Assembly (NCBI RefSeq): GCF_000527095.1
Contig: NZ_AZUN01000001.1
Span: 744,001 to 808,000, forward strand
DNA length: 64,000 bases
Reading direction: 5' to 3'
Source: Methylomicrobium lacus LW14
GTDB lineage: Bacteria; Pseudomonadota; Gammaproteobacteria; Methylococcales; Methylomonadaceae
Shown here one piece after another: positions 15,025 through 25,017 of this stretch (within the stretch, counting starts at the first letter, position 1; every line of letters starts with the position of its first letter). The notes beneath the pieces were generated by a model. That model was not told where the DNA came from and ran no database searches. It worked only from the letters and a program-made list of their open reading frames with translations. Both the position numbers and the translations under genes were made by a program.

Positions 15025-17124
15025 ATGCGCCAGATCAACTTTTATTTATCCGTAGCCATTACGCTAGCCTTACTGATCGCATTGACCGAAGTCGCTATCG
15101 CAAAGCCGGGTTCCCGCCAGGATCTGAGAGCCCAAGCCGGCCTACACGCGCACAGGATGTACGGCAAAGGCGCGCCTTTCCAGATCGAAGATCTGCCGGC
15201 GCGAAGCCATTTGCGCCATGCTCTCGAAAGGCTTTCAAGAGCGGGCAAACTCAAAGCGATGAGACGGCTGCACGAATTTTCTTTTCCGGAAGCCGATATC
15301 CAGTTTTTAGAGGTCGATCTGGAAGGCGGCGTATTTTACAGCGATACCGAAACGCCGGCGCCGGTAACCGGCAGTTCCACTGCGGGCACCTCGGATACAC
15401 TTGCTTTGCCGCCTGTCGACGTATTCAAGCTGCATAGCCTTCCCGGCGCGGCCAAAAAGGTATTTCTGGATTTTGATGGCCATGTGATCAGCGGCACGGC
15501 CTGGAATTCGACCCACTCAACTTTTACCGCTTTGCCCTTTGACATCGACGGCGATCCGAATTCATTCAACGGCGAAGAATTGAACCGCATTCACGAAATC
15601 TGGCATCGGGTTGCCGAAGATTATGCGCCTTTCTCTATCGACGTGACGACCGAAGAGCCGTCGACTTTCGGCCCTTCGGTTGGGAGGGTTTTGTTTACCC
15701 ATAGCATCGATGCATCGGGTCTCGCGATGCCTTCACAATATGCCGGCGGCGTGGCTTATATCAATGTTTTCGGCAGCACTAAGTACGCCAGTTATTATTC
15801 GCCCGCGCTGGTCTACTACAACAATTTGAGTTCAGGCTATGCGCCTTATGTGGCCGAGGCGGCCGCGCACGAATTCGGACATAATCTGGGCTTATCGCAC
15901 GATGGCACCAGCGATGTGGGGTATTATTCAGGCCTCGGCAGCGGCCATTCGTCCTGGGGCCCGATCATGGGCCTCGATTACTACACCAATGTGACGCAAT
16001 GGAGCAAGGGGGAATATCCTGACGCCAATAACACGCAGGATGACATCAGCATCATTGCGAATAAACTGACGTTTAGAGCCGATGATCACGGCAATGCGTT
16101 AGGGACTGCCAGTCTGCTCGCCGTAGAAAACGACGGCAGCATTCTGGCGACAAACCCGCAAAACGATCCGGGAAACAGCGATACCTTAAACAAAGGTATC
16201 ATTGAAAAACAGGGCGATATCGATGTTTTTGCTTTCGATGCCGATGGGGGTACCGTCAATATCACCGTTACGCCGGCTTGGGCCGCATTCACCCGATCCG
16301 GTGATACGAACGATCAATCGCGCGGCGCCAATCTCGATGTCAAGGCGACGCTCTATGACGAATCGGGTCGTGTTGTGACCGACAGCGATCCGCTTGAGGA
16401 TACCAACGCCGTGATTAGCGCTTCTGTGAACGCTGGACGGTATTATCTCGCAATCACCGGCGTGGGCAATTCATCGATACCGTATTCCAGCTACGGCAGC
16501 GAAGGCGAGTTTTTTATTACGGGTGCAGTGCCGCCGCCGTCCTTCGTTGCCGACACCACGCCGCCGTCGCCAGATCCGGCTTGGCAAAGCGCGCCAATTG
16601 CGCAAAGTGAAAGTAGTATTGCGATGGAATCAACGCTGGCAACCGATGCTTCCGGTGTGGTCAAGTATCAGTTCATTTGTGTTGCGGGCGGCCCAGGATG
16701 CATCAATAGCGCCTGGCAAACCAGTCCAAACTATGTAATTAGCGCTTTGGCCGCCGGTACCAGCTATACCTTTCAAGTCGTGGCCCGCGACGCGGCCGGC
16801 AATCAGACGCCAGCTTCATCGATGGCCAGCGCTACAACATTGACGGCCACTTCGAACAATCCGGTCAATGATGCCCCGATTGCATTGCCGGATAGTGAGT
16901 CGGTGCGCGTAAGAAGGTCTGTCAGCATCAATGTGCTGGGTAACGATAGCGATGTCGATGGCGATAATTTGACGATCATTTCTTCAGAAAAAGGCACGAT
17001 CGTCAATGGCAAGAGCCTATCCTATAAAGGCTTGATCGTAGGAACCGACACCTTCACCTATACCGTCAGCGATGGTAAGGGAGGCACTGCATCGGCGACC
17101 GTAACGGTCATGGTCAGTAAATGA
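15025..17124 (+). CDS. Secreted metzincin-type zinc metalloprotease with FnIII and cadherin-like tail
   Basis: A 699-residue exported protein. GGAGGG lies 8 bases before the ATG, which opens a signal peptide (MRQINFYLSVAITLALLIAL) cut near AIA. The metzincin motif HEFGHNLGLSH has ligands H282, H286 and H292 with catalytic E283; a later PIMG may be the Met-turn. Residues about 330-515 resemble a pre-peptidase C-terminal domain (GDIDVFAFDADGG ... GRYYLAITGVG). Then come a fibronectin III-like module (about 520-610) and a cadherin/Big_9-like module with VLGNDSDVDGDNLT. These tail modules usually act in secretion or surface display. The exact peptidase family is uncertain. Confidence 0.85.
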   Translation: MRQINFYLSVAITLALLIALTEVAIAKPGSRQDLRAQAGLHAHRMYGKGAPFQIEDLPARSHLRHALERLSRAGKLKAMRRLHEFSFPEADIQFLEVDLEGGVFYSDTETPAPVTGSSTAGTSDTLALPPVDVFKLHSLPGAAKKVFLDFDGHVISGTAWNSTHSTFTALPFDIDGDPNSFNGEELNRIHEIWHRVAEDYAPFSIDVTTEEPSTFGPSVGRVLFTHSIDASGLAMPSQYAGGVAYINVFGSTKYASYYSPALVYYNNLSSGYAPYVAEAAAHEFGHNLGLSHDGTSDVGYYSGLGSGHSSWGPIMGLDYYTNVTQWSKGEYPDANNTQDDISIIANKLTFRADDHGNALGTASLLAVENDGSILATNPQNDPGNSDTLNKGIIEKQGDIDVFAFDADGGTVNITVTPAWAAFTRSGDTNDQSRGANLDVKATLYDESGRVVTDSDPLEDTNAVISASVNAGRYYLAITGVGNSSIPYSSYGSEGEFFITGAVPPPSFVADTTPPSPDPAWQSAPIAQSESSIAMESTLATDASGVVKYQFICVAGGPGCINSAWQTSPNYVISALAAGTSYTFQVVARDAAGNQTPASSMASATTLTATSNNPVNDAPIALPDSESVRVRRSVSINVLGNDSDVDGDNLTIISSEKGTIVNGKSLSYKGLIVGTDTFTYTVSDGKGGTASATVTVMVSK

Positions 17125-17433
17125 TAGGAATTCACTTTCCCGCGGGGCACTGCTTGCCCCGCGGAAGCAAGCCAAGGATTGGCCACACCTCGGCTAGAGT
17201 TTTTTCCTCCATTGTTCAAAACGGCTTCGAAAACCCTTCAGGCGCTTAAATTTTTGGGCTTTCATGCACACAATGCCCGCTCCAGTCTAATCGGCAGAAA
17301 ATGGACGCGGTAAAAGCCAATGTCTTGATATCTTCTGGGATTAAAATGGCCTGCCGTCAGGCCGCGAACTTATGTACGTCATCAGAGTCGATAGCCTAAC
17401 ATTTGCACGTTGCATCATCTGCTGGGGATTTCG
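17125..17433. other. Intergenic region with a strong hairpin at 17140-17164
   Basis: A perfect 10-bp stem CCGCGGGGCA / TGCCCCGCGG with a 5-base loop lies 16 bases after the protease stop. No T tract follows, so termination would be weak or factor-dependent. The rest holds no gene I can support. Confidence 0.6.
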
Positions 17434-19107
17434 ATGACCAATCATCAATCAAGCGCCGACTCGAGTACCATGTCGATCATGACTCTATTTCTGCAATGGC
17501 TGGACCGCAATGTGCTCGATCTGGGGCGACAGATGCGTATCAGTTATGTGCCGCCCTTGATGGTTTATCTGGCGGCGGGCGTTTCCGGATTGACCGGCAT
17601 CGTCGGGACTTTTTTCGTGAAGGAGTCTCTCGGCTTGTCCGCCGAGTTTCTCGCCGCTTTGGGGTTTTGGGCGATGCTGCCGTGGGCGTTGAAAATGCCG
17701 ATGGGGCATCTGGTCGATTTGTTATGGCGCTATAAGGCCGGGCTGGTCTATTTGGGCGCGGCGCTGATCGCCGCCAGTTTGCTGGTCATGATCAAGCTCT
17801 TAGGCGATGTTGAATACATGCGGCATCTATGGCCGGTCGAAAGCTGGTTTGTGTTATCGGCGCTATTGGCACCGGTCGGTTACGTGATTCAGGATATCGT
17901 GGCCGATGCGATGACCGTGGAGGCTGTACGGCGTTTCGATGACGAAGGCCGGCCGCTTCCCGAACCGCAAATTCTGGCCGCGCATACCACGATGCAAACC
18001 TTGGGTCGAGTCTCGATCATCGGCGGCAGCCTGCTCGTTGCCGGCGTCAACGTCGCGTTCTTCAGCGGCGTCGACACGATGGGCGCGGCCGAGAAAGCCG
18101 CGGTTTATCTGTCGATTTACCGGTGGGCGCTTTGGATTCCGGTGATCTCGGTCCTGGGCGTCGCGTTGGCGTCTTATTTGCGCTCGCAGGAGGAATGGCG
18201 GCTCGCCGCGCAAGGTTTCGAGTTTGAGGATATTGAACGGATTACCGCGGCCGGCGCGCATGAAGCGCCCGCGGTCAATTGGCCGCTGTTGGTCGGCGGG
18301 CTCGGATTTACCTTGTTCGCGGTGGTGATGGGCTTGGGCGGCTTCTCGAACAGCGAGGAGATCGTCTTCATCGGCTCGCTGGCCATCGTGCTGTTTTTGA
18401 TGTGGCGGTTGACGATGGATCTCGAAATCAAAACCAGAAATCAATTGTACGGCACCGCCTTCGTGATCTTTGCGTTTCGCGCGGTGCCGACCACCGGCGC
18501 GGGCGAAACCTGGTGGATGATCGATGATCTCGGCTTCGATCAGCAGTTTATCTCGAAGCTGTCGCTGATTTCGAGCGCGCTGACCTTGCTGGGCATGTTC
18601 CTGTTTCGCCGTTTCATGGCCGAGCGGCCGATTACCTATATTATCGCGGCGCTGACTATCGCGCTGACCGTGCTTTATCTGCCCAATATCGCCCTCTATT
18701 ATGGGCTGCATCACTGGACGGCGGCGCTTACCGGCGGCGTCGTCGATGCCCGCTTCATCGCGCTGGTCGATACCGCGCTCGAATCTCCCCTGGGCCAGAT
18801 CGCGATGATTCCGATGCTGGCCTGGATCGCCCATTCGGCGCCGAAACAGCTGAAGGCGACTTATTTCGCGGTGATGGCGGCATTTGTGAATCTGGCGCTG
18901 TCCTTGTCGCAACTGTTGACTAAATGGCTGAATCAAGGCTTTGAGATCACGCGCGAAGTTCGCGATGCGGCGACCGGCCAGATCGTGACGCCTGCGGATT
19001 ACAGCGAACTCGGCTGGCTATTGATCGTGGTGATGGGGCTGAGCTTCATGATGCCGGTCGCGGCGATCGTGTTCGCGAAACGCACTTTGCTAAGGGAACA
19101 GGGCTAA
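17434..19107 (+). CDS. MFS-type membrane transporter, folate-biopterin transporter-like
   Basis: A 557-residue membrane protein with about 12 hydrophobic segments. The segment ALGFWAMLPWALKMPMGHLVDLL resembles the BT1/folate-biopterin branch of the major facilitator superfamily, where a similar WxxKPxxGxxSD region is found. Another family-like stretch is VIQDIVADAMTVEAVRRF. A cytoplasmic loop near residues 250-290 is unusually acidic. The ATG at 17434, after GGGGATTTCG, is preferred to a TTG 24 bases earlier. The stop overlaps the convergent ABC transporter by 4 bases. The substrate is unknown. Confidence 0.75.
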   Translation: MTNHQSSADSSTMSIMTLFLQWLDRNVLDLGRQMRISYVPPLMVYLAAGVSGLTGIVGTFFVKESLGLSAEFLAALGFWAMLPWALKMPMGHLVDLLWRYKAGLVYLGAALIAASLLVMIKLLGDVEYMRHLWPVESWFVLSALLAPVGYVIQDIVADAMTVEAVRRFDDEGRPLPEPQILAAHTTMQTLGRVSIIGGSLLVAGVNVAFFSGVDTMGAAEKAAVYLSIYRWALWIPVISVLGVALASYLRSQEEWRLAAQGFEFEDIERITAAGAHEAPAVNWPLLVGGLGFTLFAVVMGLGGFSNSEEIVFIGSLAIVLFLMWRLTMDLEIKTRNQLYGTAFVIFAFRAVPTTGAGETWWMIDDLGFDQQFISKLSLISSALTLLGMFLFRRFMAERPITYIIAALTIALTVLYLPNIALYYGLHHWTAALTGGVVDARFIALVDTALESPLGQIAMIPMLAWIAHSAPKQLKATYFAVMAAFVNLALSLSQLLTKWLNQGFEITREVRDAATGQIVTPADYSELGWLLIVVMGLSFMMPVAAIVFAKRTLLREQG

Positions 19108-20921
19108 GCCTGGCCTTCCGGCAAAAAGCCGCCGGCCTGCATGCTCCAGAGGCGATAGTAATAGCCTTGCAGCGCCAGTAATTGATCATGCGTGCCGTCC
19201 TCGACGATGCGGCCTTGGTCGAAGACCAGAATGCGGTCGAGGTGGGCGATCGTCGATAGCCGGTGCGCGACCGCGATCACGGTCTTCTGCCTCATCAGCC
19301 GGGTCAGATTTTCCTGGATCGTTTTTTCGGTGACCGAATCGAGGCTCGATGTCGCCTCATCCATGATCAGGATCGGTGCATCCTTCAATATGACGCGCGC
19401 AATCGCGATCCTTTGCCTTTGGCCGCCGGACAGTTTGACGCCGCGCTCGCCGACCAGCGAATCATAGCCTTCGGCCATTGCCTGAATGAAGTCGTCGGCA
19501 TGTGCGAACGCGGCGGCGCTGACGATTTCTGCATCGTTCGCATCGAGCCTGCCGTAACCGATGTTTTCCTTCAGGCTGCGGTGAAACAGTGTCGGGTCCT
19601 GCGGAATCAGGCTGACCTGTTCATGCAGCGATTCCTGCGTCACCTTGGCTATGTCGGCGCCGTCGATGTAAATTTTGCCCTGTTGCGGCTCGAAGTTACG
19701 CAAGATCAGGCTGACGAAAGTCGATTTTCCCGAGCCCGAAAAACCGACCAGGCCGACGCGCTGGCCGGGCTCGATCACCACATTCAGATTCTTGAAAACC
19801 GGTTGATCCGGATCATAGCCGAAGGTCACGCCCCGGAATTCGATGCGTCCTTCGGTCACCTTCAGCGCTTTTGCGCCCGGCGCATCGATGATTTCGTGCG
19901 GCTCAACGATCGTCTCGACGCCGTTCGCGATATTGCCGACATATTCGAAAAACTCCAGAAAATGGCGTGACAGATTGCGCGCATCGCCGATGATGATCAG
20001 CGCCAGGCCGACGCTCATCGTAAAATCGCCGACCCCGATCAGACCGTCTTGCCAGAGCGTCAGCGCATAATAAATCGTGCCCAGTTTCAACGCGGCGGCG
20101 GAGATGAACTGAAACCAGCGCACCCGTTCCATATACCAGAAAGTCCGGCGCGCGGCGTTCAGTTCGGTGTCCAAAAAACCTTGCAGATAATCGCGCTCGA
20201 ATCGCTGACACGCGAACAGTCGGGCGTTCAGGCTATTCGTGACCGAATCGACGATCTTGCCGTTGGTCGTGCTGCGAATGCCGGCATAACTTTGCGCATA
20301 AGGCCGGCAGCGCGTGGCCAGCCAGAACGAGATCGCGACATACAGAAAAACCCAGGCGGTGACGCTTAGGCCGAGGCCCTGATGCACGCCCAGCAACAAG
20401 CCGGCGGAGACGCTGAAGGTGACCGTAATCGGCCAGAAATCGCACAGCACCGCCCAGGTCGTGTGGTTCACGCTGAGCGCGGTTTCGCTGATCCGGTGCG
20501 CGAGCGCGCCGGCGAAATGGCTGCTGAAATAGCGCGCCGAATGGCATTGCAGATAGGAGAACAAGGCGCTCGTCGTGCGCTGGCGCAGGCGGGGGCCGAT
20601 CGTGATCAAGACCGCGCCGCTGGCCCGACTGCACAAAATTTCGGCGATATTCAATCCGGCCAGAAGCAGCAAGGGCTCCCGCAATGCGTCGAGCGTGGTC
20701 CGGGCATCGGGGAGGCCGTGCGCGACACCTTCCATGATAGTTTTGATCGCATAAGGCACCAGGATACTGCCGGCCGCCTGGCCCGTTTCGAAGATGAACA
20801 TCAGCAATATCCAGCCCTTGAAGCTGGATAGGCAGTACAGGATGAAGGGGATTGTGCCGGTAGGCAAGGGCGGCGCTTCGGTGGCGCGGCGCCGCGTCCG
20901 GGCGAATAAGGTTTTAGGCAT
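19104..20921 (-). CDS. ABC exporter, fused permease and ATPase
   Basis: A 605-residue half-transporter with an N-terminal six-helix membrane domain (about 30-330) and a C-terminal ATPase. ATPase motifs: Walker A GFSGSGKST (about 393-401), signature LSGGQRQRIAIARVIL, Walker B ILIMDEATSSLD and H-loop VIAVAHRLS. This is the type IV exporter layout (MsbA/multidrug-like); it should work as a homodimer or with a second half-transporter. Substrate cannot be told. ATG at 20921 is preferred over the TTG one codon upstream. Convergent with the MFS gene. Confidence 0.92.
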   Translation of the reverse strand: MPKTLFARTRRRATEAPPLPTGTIPFILYCLSSFKGWILLMFIFETGQAAGSILVPYAIKTIMEGVAHGLPDARTTLDALREPLLLLAGLNIAEILCSRASGAVLITIGPRLRQRTTSALFSYLQCHSARYFSSHFAGALAHRISETALSVNHTTWAVLCDFWPITVTFSVSAGLLLGVHQGLGLSVTAWVFLYVAISFWLATRCRPYAQSYAGIRSTTNGKIVDSVTNSLNARLFACQRFERDYLQGFLDTELNAARRTFWYMERVRWFQFISAAALKLGTIYYALTLWQDGLIGVGDFTMSVGLALIIIGDARNLSRHFLEFFEYVGNIANGVETIVEPHEIIDAPGAKALKVTEGRIEFRGVTFGYDPDQPVFKNLNVVIEPGQRVGLVGFSGSGKSTFVSLILRNFEPQQGKIYIDGADIAKVTQESLHEQVSLIPQDPTLFHRSLKENIGYGRLDANDAEIVSAAAFAHADDFIQAMAEGYDSLVGERGVKLSGGQRQRIAIARVILKDAPILIMDEATSSLDSVTEKTIQENLTRLMRQKTVIAVAHRLSTIAHLDRILVFDQGRIVEDGTHDQLLALQGYYYRLWSMQAGGFLPEGQA

Positions 20922-21009
20922 CAACGGCAGGTTTAGGGCTGGGCAAAGGTTAATTATACCTGCCCGCTGATTTCGATTGCCGGAATAATCGCGGTTTGAA
21001 AAGGATGAA

Positions 21010-21777
21010 TCAAGGGGCTTTCAGGCGCTCGCGTAGCGCTGGTAAAAAGTCCGGCCCGATGTCCAGTTTAACCGGACTGTTTTTGAAAACGATTTTATAG
21101 ACGTTATTTTCGCCGATGCGCGGCTCCTCGCGGCGTACATGTTGCAGATTAATCAGATTGCGCCGGTGAATTTGAAAAAAACCGTGCTGTTCCCATTCCT
21201 TCAGCGTGCCGTTAACGCCGTCCAGCACTTCGCCATTGACTAGGCCGATTTTGACTGTGTTGATGCCGTTATTTTTCTGGATATAAAAAATCTCGTCGAT
21301 ATCGAGGTATTCGGTGCAGAACAGCTTTTCGCCCGAAGGGTCGTCGATACGGTGGCGGACAGCGAGGCGTTCCGCTTGGGGTTTTGCGCTCGGGAAGTTG
21401 TGCCGTACCCAGTCGAGCGTTCGGTCTATTGCGGCGTTGTCAACCGGCTTGACCAGATAGTTGACCGGGAAGGACTGGAAGGCTTCGACCGCATGCTCCC
21501 GGTAGCCGGTCACAAAAACGATCCAGGGCTTTTTTTCCAGGCGCTGCAAATTCAGCGCAAAATCGAGACCCGCGCGCCGGCTTTCGGTCTGGATGTCAAT
21601 ATCGAGAAAAATGCCTTCGATAGCGTGATCGGCCTGGATCAGTTCCCACGCTTTGGCGGTGCCGTCCAGCGCACCGATCACCTCGATATCCAGATGCCGG
21701 CTGTGCAGCATCGCGGCCAATTCGTCGCGCGCCAATACCTCATCATCCACGATGATCACGCGCCGCTTGTTTACCAT
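21010..21777 (-). CDS. LytTR-type response regulator
   Basis: A 255-residue regulator. The receiver domain has the acidic pair D11/D12, the phospho-acceptor in GIFLDIDIQ (about residue 57) and the conserved Lys in VNYLVKPVD. Residues about 150-252 form a LytTR DNA-binding domain (EIFYIQKNNGINTV, FFQIHRRNLINLQHV). GGAG sits before the ATG. The start lies inside the end of the kinase gene (7-base overlap), so this is a cognate two-component pair. Targets are unknown; LytTR regulators often control envelope or exopolysaccharide genes. Confidence 0.92.
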   Translation of the reverse strand: MVNKRRVIIVDDEVLARDELAAMLHSRHLDIEVIGALDGTAKAWELIQADHAIEGIFLDIDIQTESRRAGLDFALNLQRLEKKPWIVFVTGYREHAVEAFQSFPVNYLVKPVDNAAIDRTLDWVRHNFPSAKPQAERLAVRHRIDDPSGEKLFCTEYLDIDEIFYIQKNNGINTVKIGLVNGEVLDGVNGTLKEWEQHGFFQIHRRNLINLQHVRREEPRIGENNVYKIVFKNSPVKLDIGPDFLPALRERLKAP

Positions 21778-23093
21778 GGCTGACTCCTTTTCGGCAGTAT
21801 TAAGGTGATTTCTGTTCCCATTTTTTCCTGACTCGTTATGTCGATTGTAGCGGCGCCGTCGAAGGAAATTTTTAATGTTTCATGCAATTGAAACAGGCCG
21901 TTGCCGCTGCCCCGTTCGGAATTGACAGGCTGTTTGCCCAGCAACTCCAGGCGGTTAGGCGCGATGCCGCGGCCGTCATCCTCGATGCTTAATGCCAGTT
22001 GTTTGCCGAGATCGGCGCCGGCAATCCGCAGAGTTAATATACCGGAGTGGCCGCGCCCGTGCAGCAGCGCATTTTCGGCGAGCGTCAGCAGGCTGCGCGG
22101 CGGTATCTGGCAGTCCAGCAATGAAGAAGGGATATCTTGTTCAAAGTGGAAGGCGCCTGGGAAGCGCAATTGCTGAAAATCGAGATAGTTTTCCAGTTGC
22201 TCCAGTTCCTGGCTCAGGCTGATCGAATTGGCTCTTGCAATCTGCCGGGTATCGTCGAGAAAGCGCGCCAGTTTGACCACATAATCGGAGGCTTGCTCGG
22301 GGTCGCGGCGGATCAGCGCCTTGATTGCATTCAGCGTATTGTTGATGAAATGCGGTTCGATCTGCGCGTGCAATGCCCTCAGTTCGGCTTGCTGCGCCTG
22401 CGTTTTCAGCCGGTCGCGTTCCATGTCCTGCATCACCGAGTGAAACAACAGGCAGCCCAGGCAATTGACCGTGATCTCCGGGACGATCGTTTCCCTGATC
22501 GTCGCAATGGCCAGAACGTGCGGGTCGCTTAGCGAAACGATCAGATATTTTTGCACAACCGTGCCGACCAAGACCGTCGCCAGAGTGCCCTGGCGGCTGT
22601 TGATATGCGGCCAAACCTGCTTTGCCAAACCCGCCCCCAAGCCGAGCAATACGGTCGAAATGCCGCTCGCTAAGCCGACGAAGCCGCCGAGCAGCCAGCG
22701 TTCGCCGCCCGCGATCAGGCCGGCGCCGAGCCCGGTCCAGGGGCCTCCGAACAGGCCGGCGGAAAGCACCAACATGTCGCGAAAACTGAGGATAGCTTGC
22801 ATCTGTTGCAGGCCTGCCGGTTGCCTGGAGAGATATTCGATTACCGCGCCGTGCCGTCTGATGTCCAGCACGATGCCGTTATGGGTGCCGACGATCGCCA
22901 AGACGCCGAAATAGATCGCCGCGACCAGTCGGTGCCGCCAAGACTGGTTAACGCCGCGCATCGCCTGCTTGAACCAAGGCTGCCGGATCGCCAGATAAGT
23001 CACGACGATGACCACGCAGGCACGCTGCAAAAGTTCTGGCGTATTGACCAGCCAATGGAAGAATATGTCGATCGACGGAGTATTCACGGGCAT
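21771..23093 (-). CDS. LytS-like sensor histidine kinase
   Basis: About 440 residues. The N-terminal half has several hydrophobic segments of the 5TM-5TMR_LYT sensor type, with the family-like motif LSAGLFGGPWTGLGAGLIAG. The His_kinase domain carries the phospho-acceptor in HAQIEPHFINNTLNAI. The ATPase has N-box LTLAENALLHG, G1 DDGRGI and a GSGNGLFQL G2 region. The start is either ATG at 23093 or GTG at 23102, and neither has a clear ribosome site. It overlaps the LytTR regulator gene by 7 bases. Confidence 0.9.
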   Translation of the reverse strand: MPVNTPSIDIFFHWLVNTPELLQRACVVIVVTYLAIRQPWFKQAMRGVNQSWRHRLVAAIYFGVLAIVGTHNGIVLDIRRHGAVIEYLSRQPAGLQQMQAILSFRDMLVLSAGLFGGPWTGLGAGLIAGGERWLLGGFVGLASGISTVLLGLGAGLAKQVWPHINSRQGTLATVLVGTVVQKYLIVSLSDPHVLAIATIRETIVPEITVNCLGCLLFHSVMQDMERDRLKTQAQQAELRALHAQIEPHFINNTLNAIKALIRRDPEQASDYVVKLARFLDDTRQIARANSISLSQELEQLENYLDFQQLRFPGAFHFEQDIPSSLLDCQIPPRSLLTLAENALLHGRGHSGILTLRIAGADLGKQLALSIEDDGRGIAPNRLELLGKQPVNSERGSGNGLFQLHETLKISFDGAATIDITSQEKMGTEITLILPKRSQPW

Positions 23094-23335
23094 AGAAGAC
23101 ACATAAAAAACGTTAGGTTTATATTAGCAAGTTTCTCCAATCAATGTGGGGTTTTCATCCGGTAAAGCCGGTATTTCGTCGCATATTTTAGGTCATTTGC
23201 GAGTAGGGGCGTGACGTGGCGTCAACTTGGGCGAATAATTGGCCTGACGCCGTCATGGCAAAATGAGTTTTTTGCGATACGGCCAATTAATCTAACGGGT
23301 TTAAACAGCCTAATTTTTTACAGCTGGAGGATTAA

Positions 23336-23716
23336 ATGGGAAGTGTAGTCGCTATCAGTTTCGTCTCTGTGGTGTCCAAATTCGGGAGTCAAATGCAAGA
23401 TTTGGCCGCGACTTTGTTTATACCCGGGATGTTGCTCTTGTTATATATCCTACTCAAGCCAAGCCGGCAAAGAAGCTATATTCAGGATTATCAGTTTGAT
23501 TCGCATCTGAAAGACCGAGTTGCCTTAAAGCATCCGTCCTTGACTCCCAAGCAGATTGACCGAGTTTTCAACGGTTTAAAGGATTATTTTTATATATATG
23601 CTGCCAGGCCAGAGCCAAAATGGTCGCCATGCCGTCGCAAGTGGTCGACGATGCCTGGCACGATGGGTGCGTTTCGCAAATCTACAAGCTGTAGGTCAGT
23701 GGGCATACGCCCCTGA
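23336..23716 (+). pseudogene. Frameshifted gene resembling a glycine-rich-domain family protein
   Basis: GGAGG precedes an ATG whose product has one N-terminal hydrophobic segment (LAATLFIPGMLLLLYILL) and then a conserved-looking soluble part ending GLKDYFYIYA. The family-typical continuation is in another frame: KMVAMPSQVVDDAWH. Removing two bases from the TATATATA run at about 23590-23598 joins the two as YFYICCQARAKMVAMP. After DDAWH the conserved sequence is lost again and a stop soon follows, so there is a second lesion or deletion. I read it as a decaying gene; the family match is from memory of such sequences. Confidence 0.6.
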
Positions 23717-23856
23717 CCATTCGATGCGATGCCTGGGTTTGAGGTATCAGCGCGGCAATGCCGCCAATATGGTTCGGGTTTGACGCGGATCGGGTATGTG
23801 CTTTGCCTGAAAACGCCTTACAATAGACGGCTTCAAACCCACACGAGGATTCTGTC

Positions 23857-25017
23857 TTGTCGGATCACAAGCCCTATAAAGTCATGTTCAGCGCCGGCGA
23901 AGCGTCGGGCGAACAGCATGCCGCGCATCTGTTTATCGAAATGAAAAAACTCCAGCCCGACATTCGCGGCATCGGCATGGGCGGTGCGAAGATGGCCGGG
24001 GCGGGGATCGACGTGCGTTACGATTCATCGCAAATCGCGGTGATCGGCGTGGTCGAGGTGATCAAACACTATGCTGAAATCCGCCGCGCGCTGAAGTTGA
24101 TGCAGTCGCTGCTGGCGGCCGAGCGCCCCGATCTGCTGGTCTGCGTCGATTACAAGGAATTCAATTTCAAGCTGGCGACTTACGCCAAACGGATCGGCAT
24201 CAAGGTGCTGTTTTATGTCAGCCCGCAGGTGTGGGCATGGCGGCCGGGAAGGGTCAAAAAGTACGGGCGGGTGATCGACATGATGGCGGTGATCTTTCCG
24301 TTCGAAACGGCGTATTACGAGGCCGAGAACGTGCCGGTGCGTTATGTCGGCCATCCCTCGGTCGACAGGGTCCGTCCGCACTACAGCAAAAGCGAGGATT
24401 TTCTGCGCTTCGGCTTGCATGCGGAAAACCCCGTCGTCGGACTGCTGCCGGGCAGCCGGAGCGGAGAAATCAAACGCATGCTGCCGGTGATGCTGGCGGC
24501 GGCCGCATTGATTGCGGAGCGTGTGGCGGGCGTGCAGTTTATCTTGCCGCAAGCCGGCTCGATTGCCGACGATGTGCTGCAAAGCTATCTGCAAGCCTCG
24601 AAGGCGAAAATCACGGTGATCAAGGATCAACCCTATGACGTGATGCAATGCTGCGACGCAATCATGACGACTTCCGGCACCGCGACGCTCGAAGTCGCCT
24701 TGCTGGCCGTGCCGATGGTCGTTTGCTATAAGTTATCGCCGCTGACTTACTGGCTGGGACGACTGCTGGTCAAAACGCCGTTCATCGGCCTGCCGAACAT
24801 CGTGGCCGGCAAAGGCGTCGTAAAGGAGTTGATTCAACATGAGGCCAGCTCCGAAAATTTGGCCGCCGAGATCGGCCTTATCCTGACCGACACGGATTAT
24901 GCGTTGCAAATGCGTGAGCATCTGCAAGGCGTCAAGGAGAGATTAGGGCAGGGCGGCGGTTCGAAAAACATGGCCGCGCTGGCGTTGGAGATGCTGGCCT
25001 CGGCGCCTAAAAATTGA
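23857..25017 (+). CDS. lpxB: Lipid-A-disaccharide synthase
   Basis: A 386-residue peripheral membrane GT19 enzyme that joins UDP-2,3-diacylglucosamine and lipid X to give the lipid A disaccharide. Typical stretches: SAGEASGEQHAA near the N-terminus, GIGMGGAKM, FYVSPQVWAWRPGRVKK, LLPGSRSGEIKRMLP, and TTSGTATLEVALLAVPMVV. The start is TTG with GAGGA about 10 bases upstream; the first internal ATG would remove the start of the conserved fold. It stands apart from the usual lpxD-fabZ-lpxA cluster. It ends 11 bases inside the convergent DUF2490 gene. Confidence 0.95.
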   Translation: MSDHKPYKVMFSAGEASGEQHAAHLFIEMKKLQPDIRGIGMGGAKMAGAGIDVRYDSSQIAVIGVVEVIKHYAEIRRALKLMQSLLAAERPDLLVCVDYKEFNFKLATYAKRIGIKVLFYVSPQVWAWRPGRVKKYGRVIDMMAVIFPFETAYYEAENVPVRYVGHPSVDRVRPHYSKSEDFLRFGLHAENPVVGLLPGSRSGEIKRMLPVMLAAAALIAERVAGVQFILPQAGSIADDVLQSYLQASKAKITVIKDQPYDVMQCCDAIMTTSGTATLEVALLAVPMVVCYKLSPLTYWLGRLLVKTPFIGLPNIVAGKGVVKELIQHEASSENLAAEIGLILTDTDYALQMREHLQGVKERLGQGGGSKNMAALALEMLASAPKN

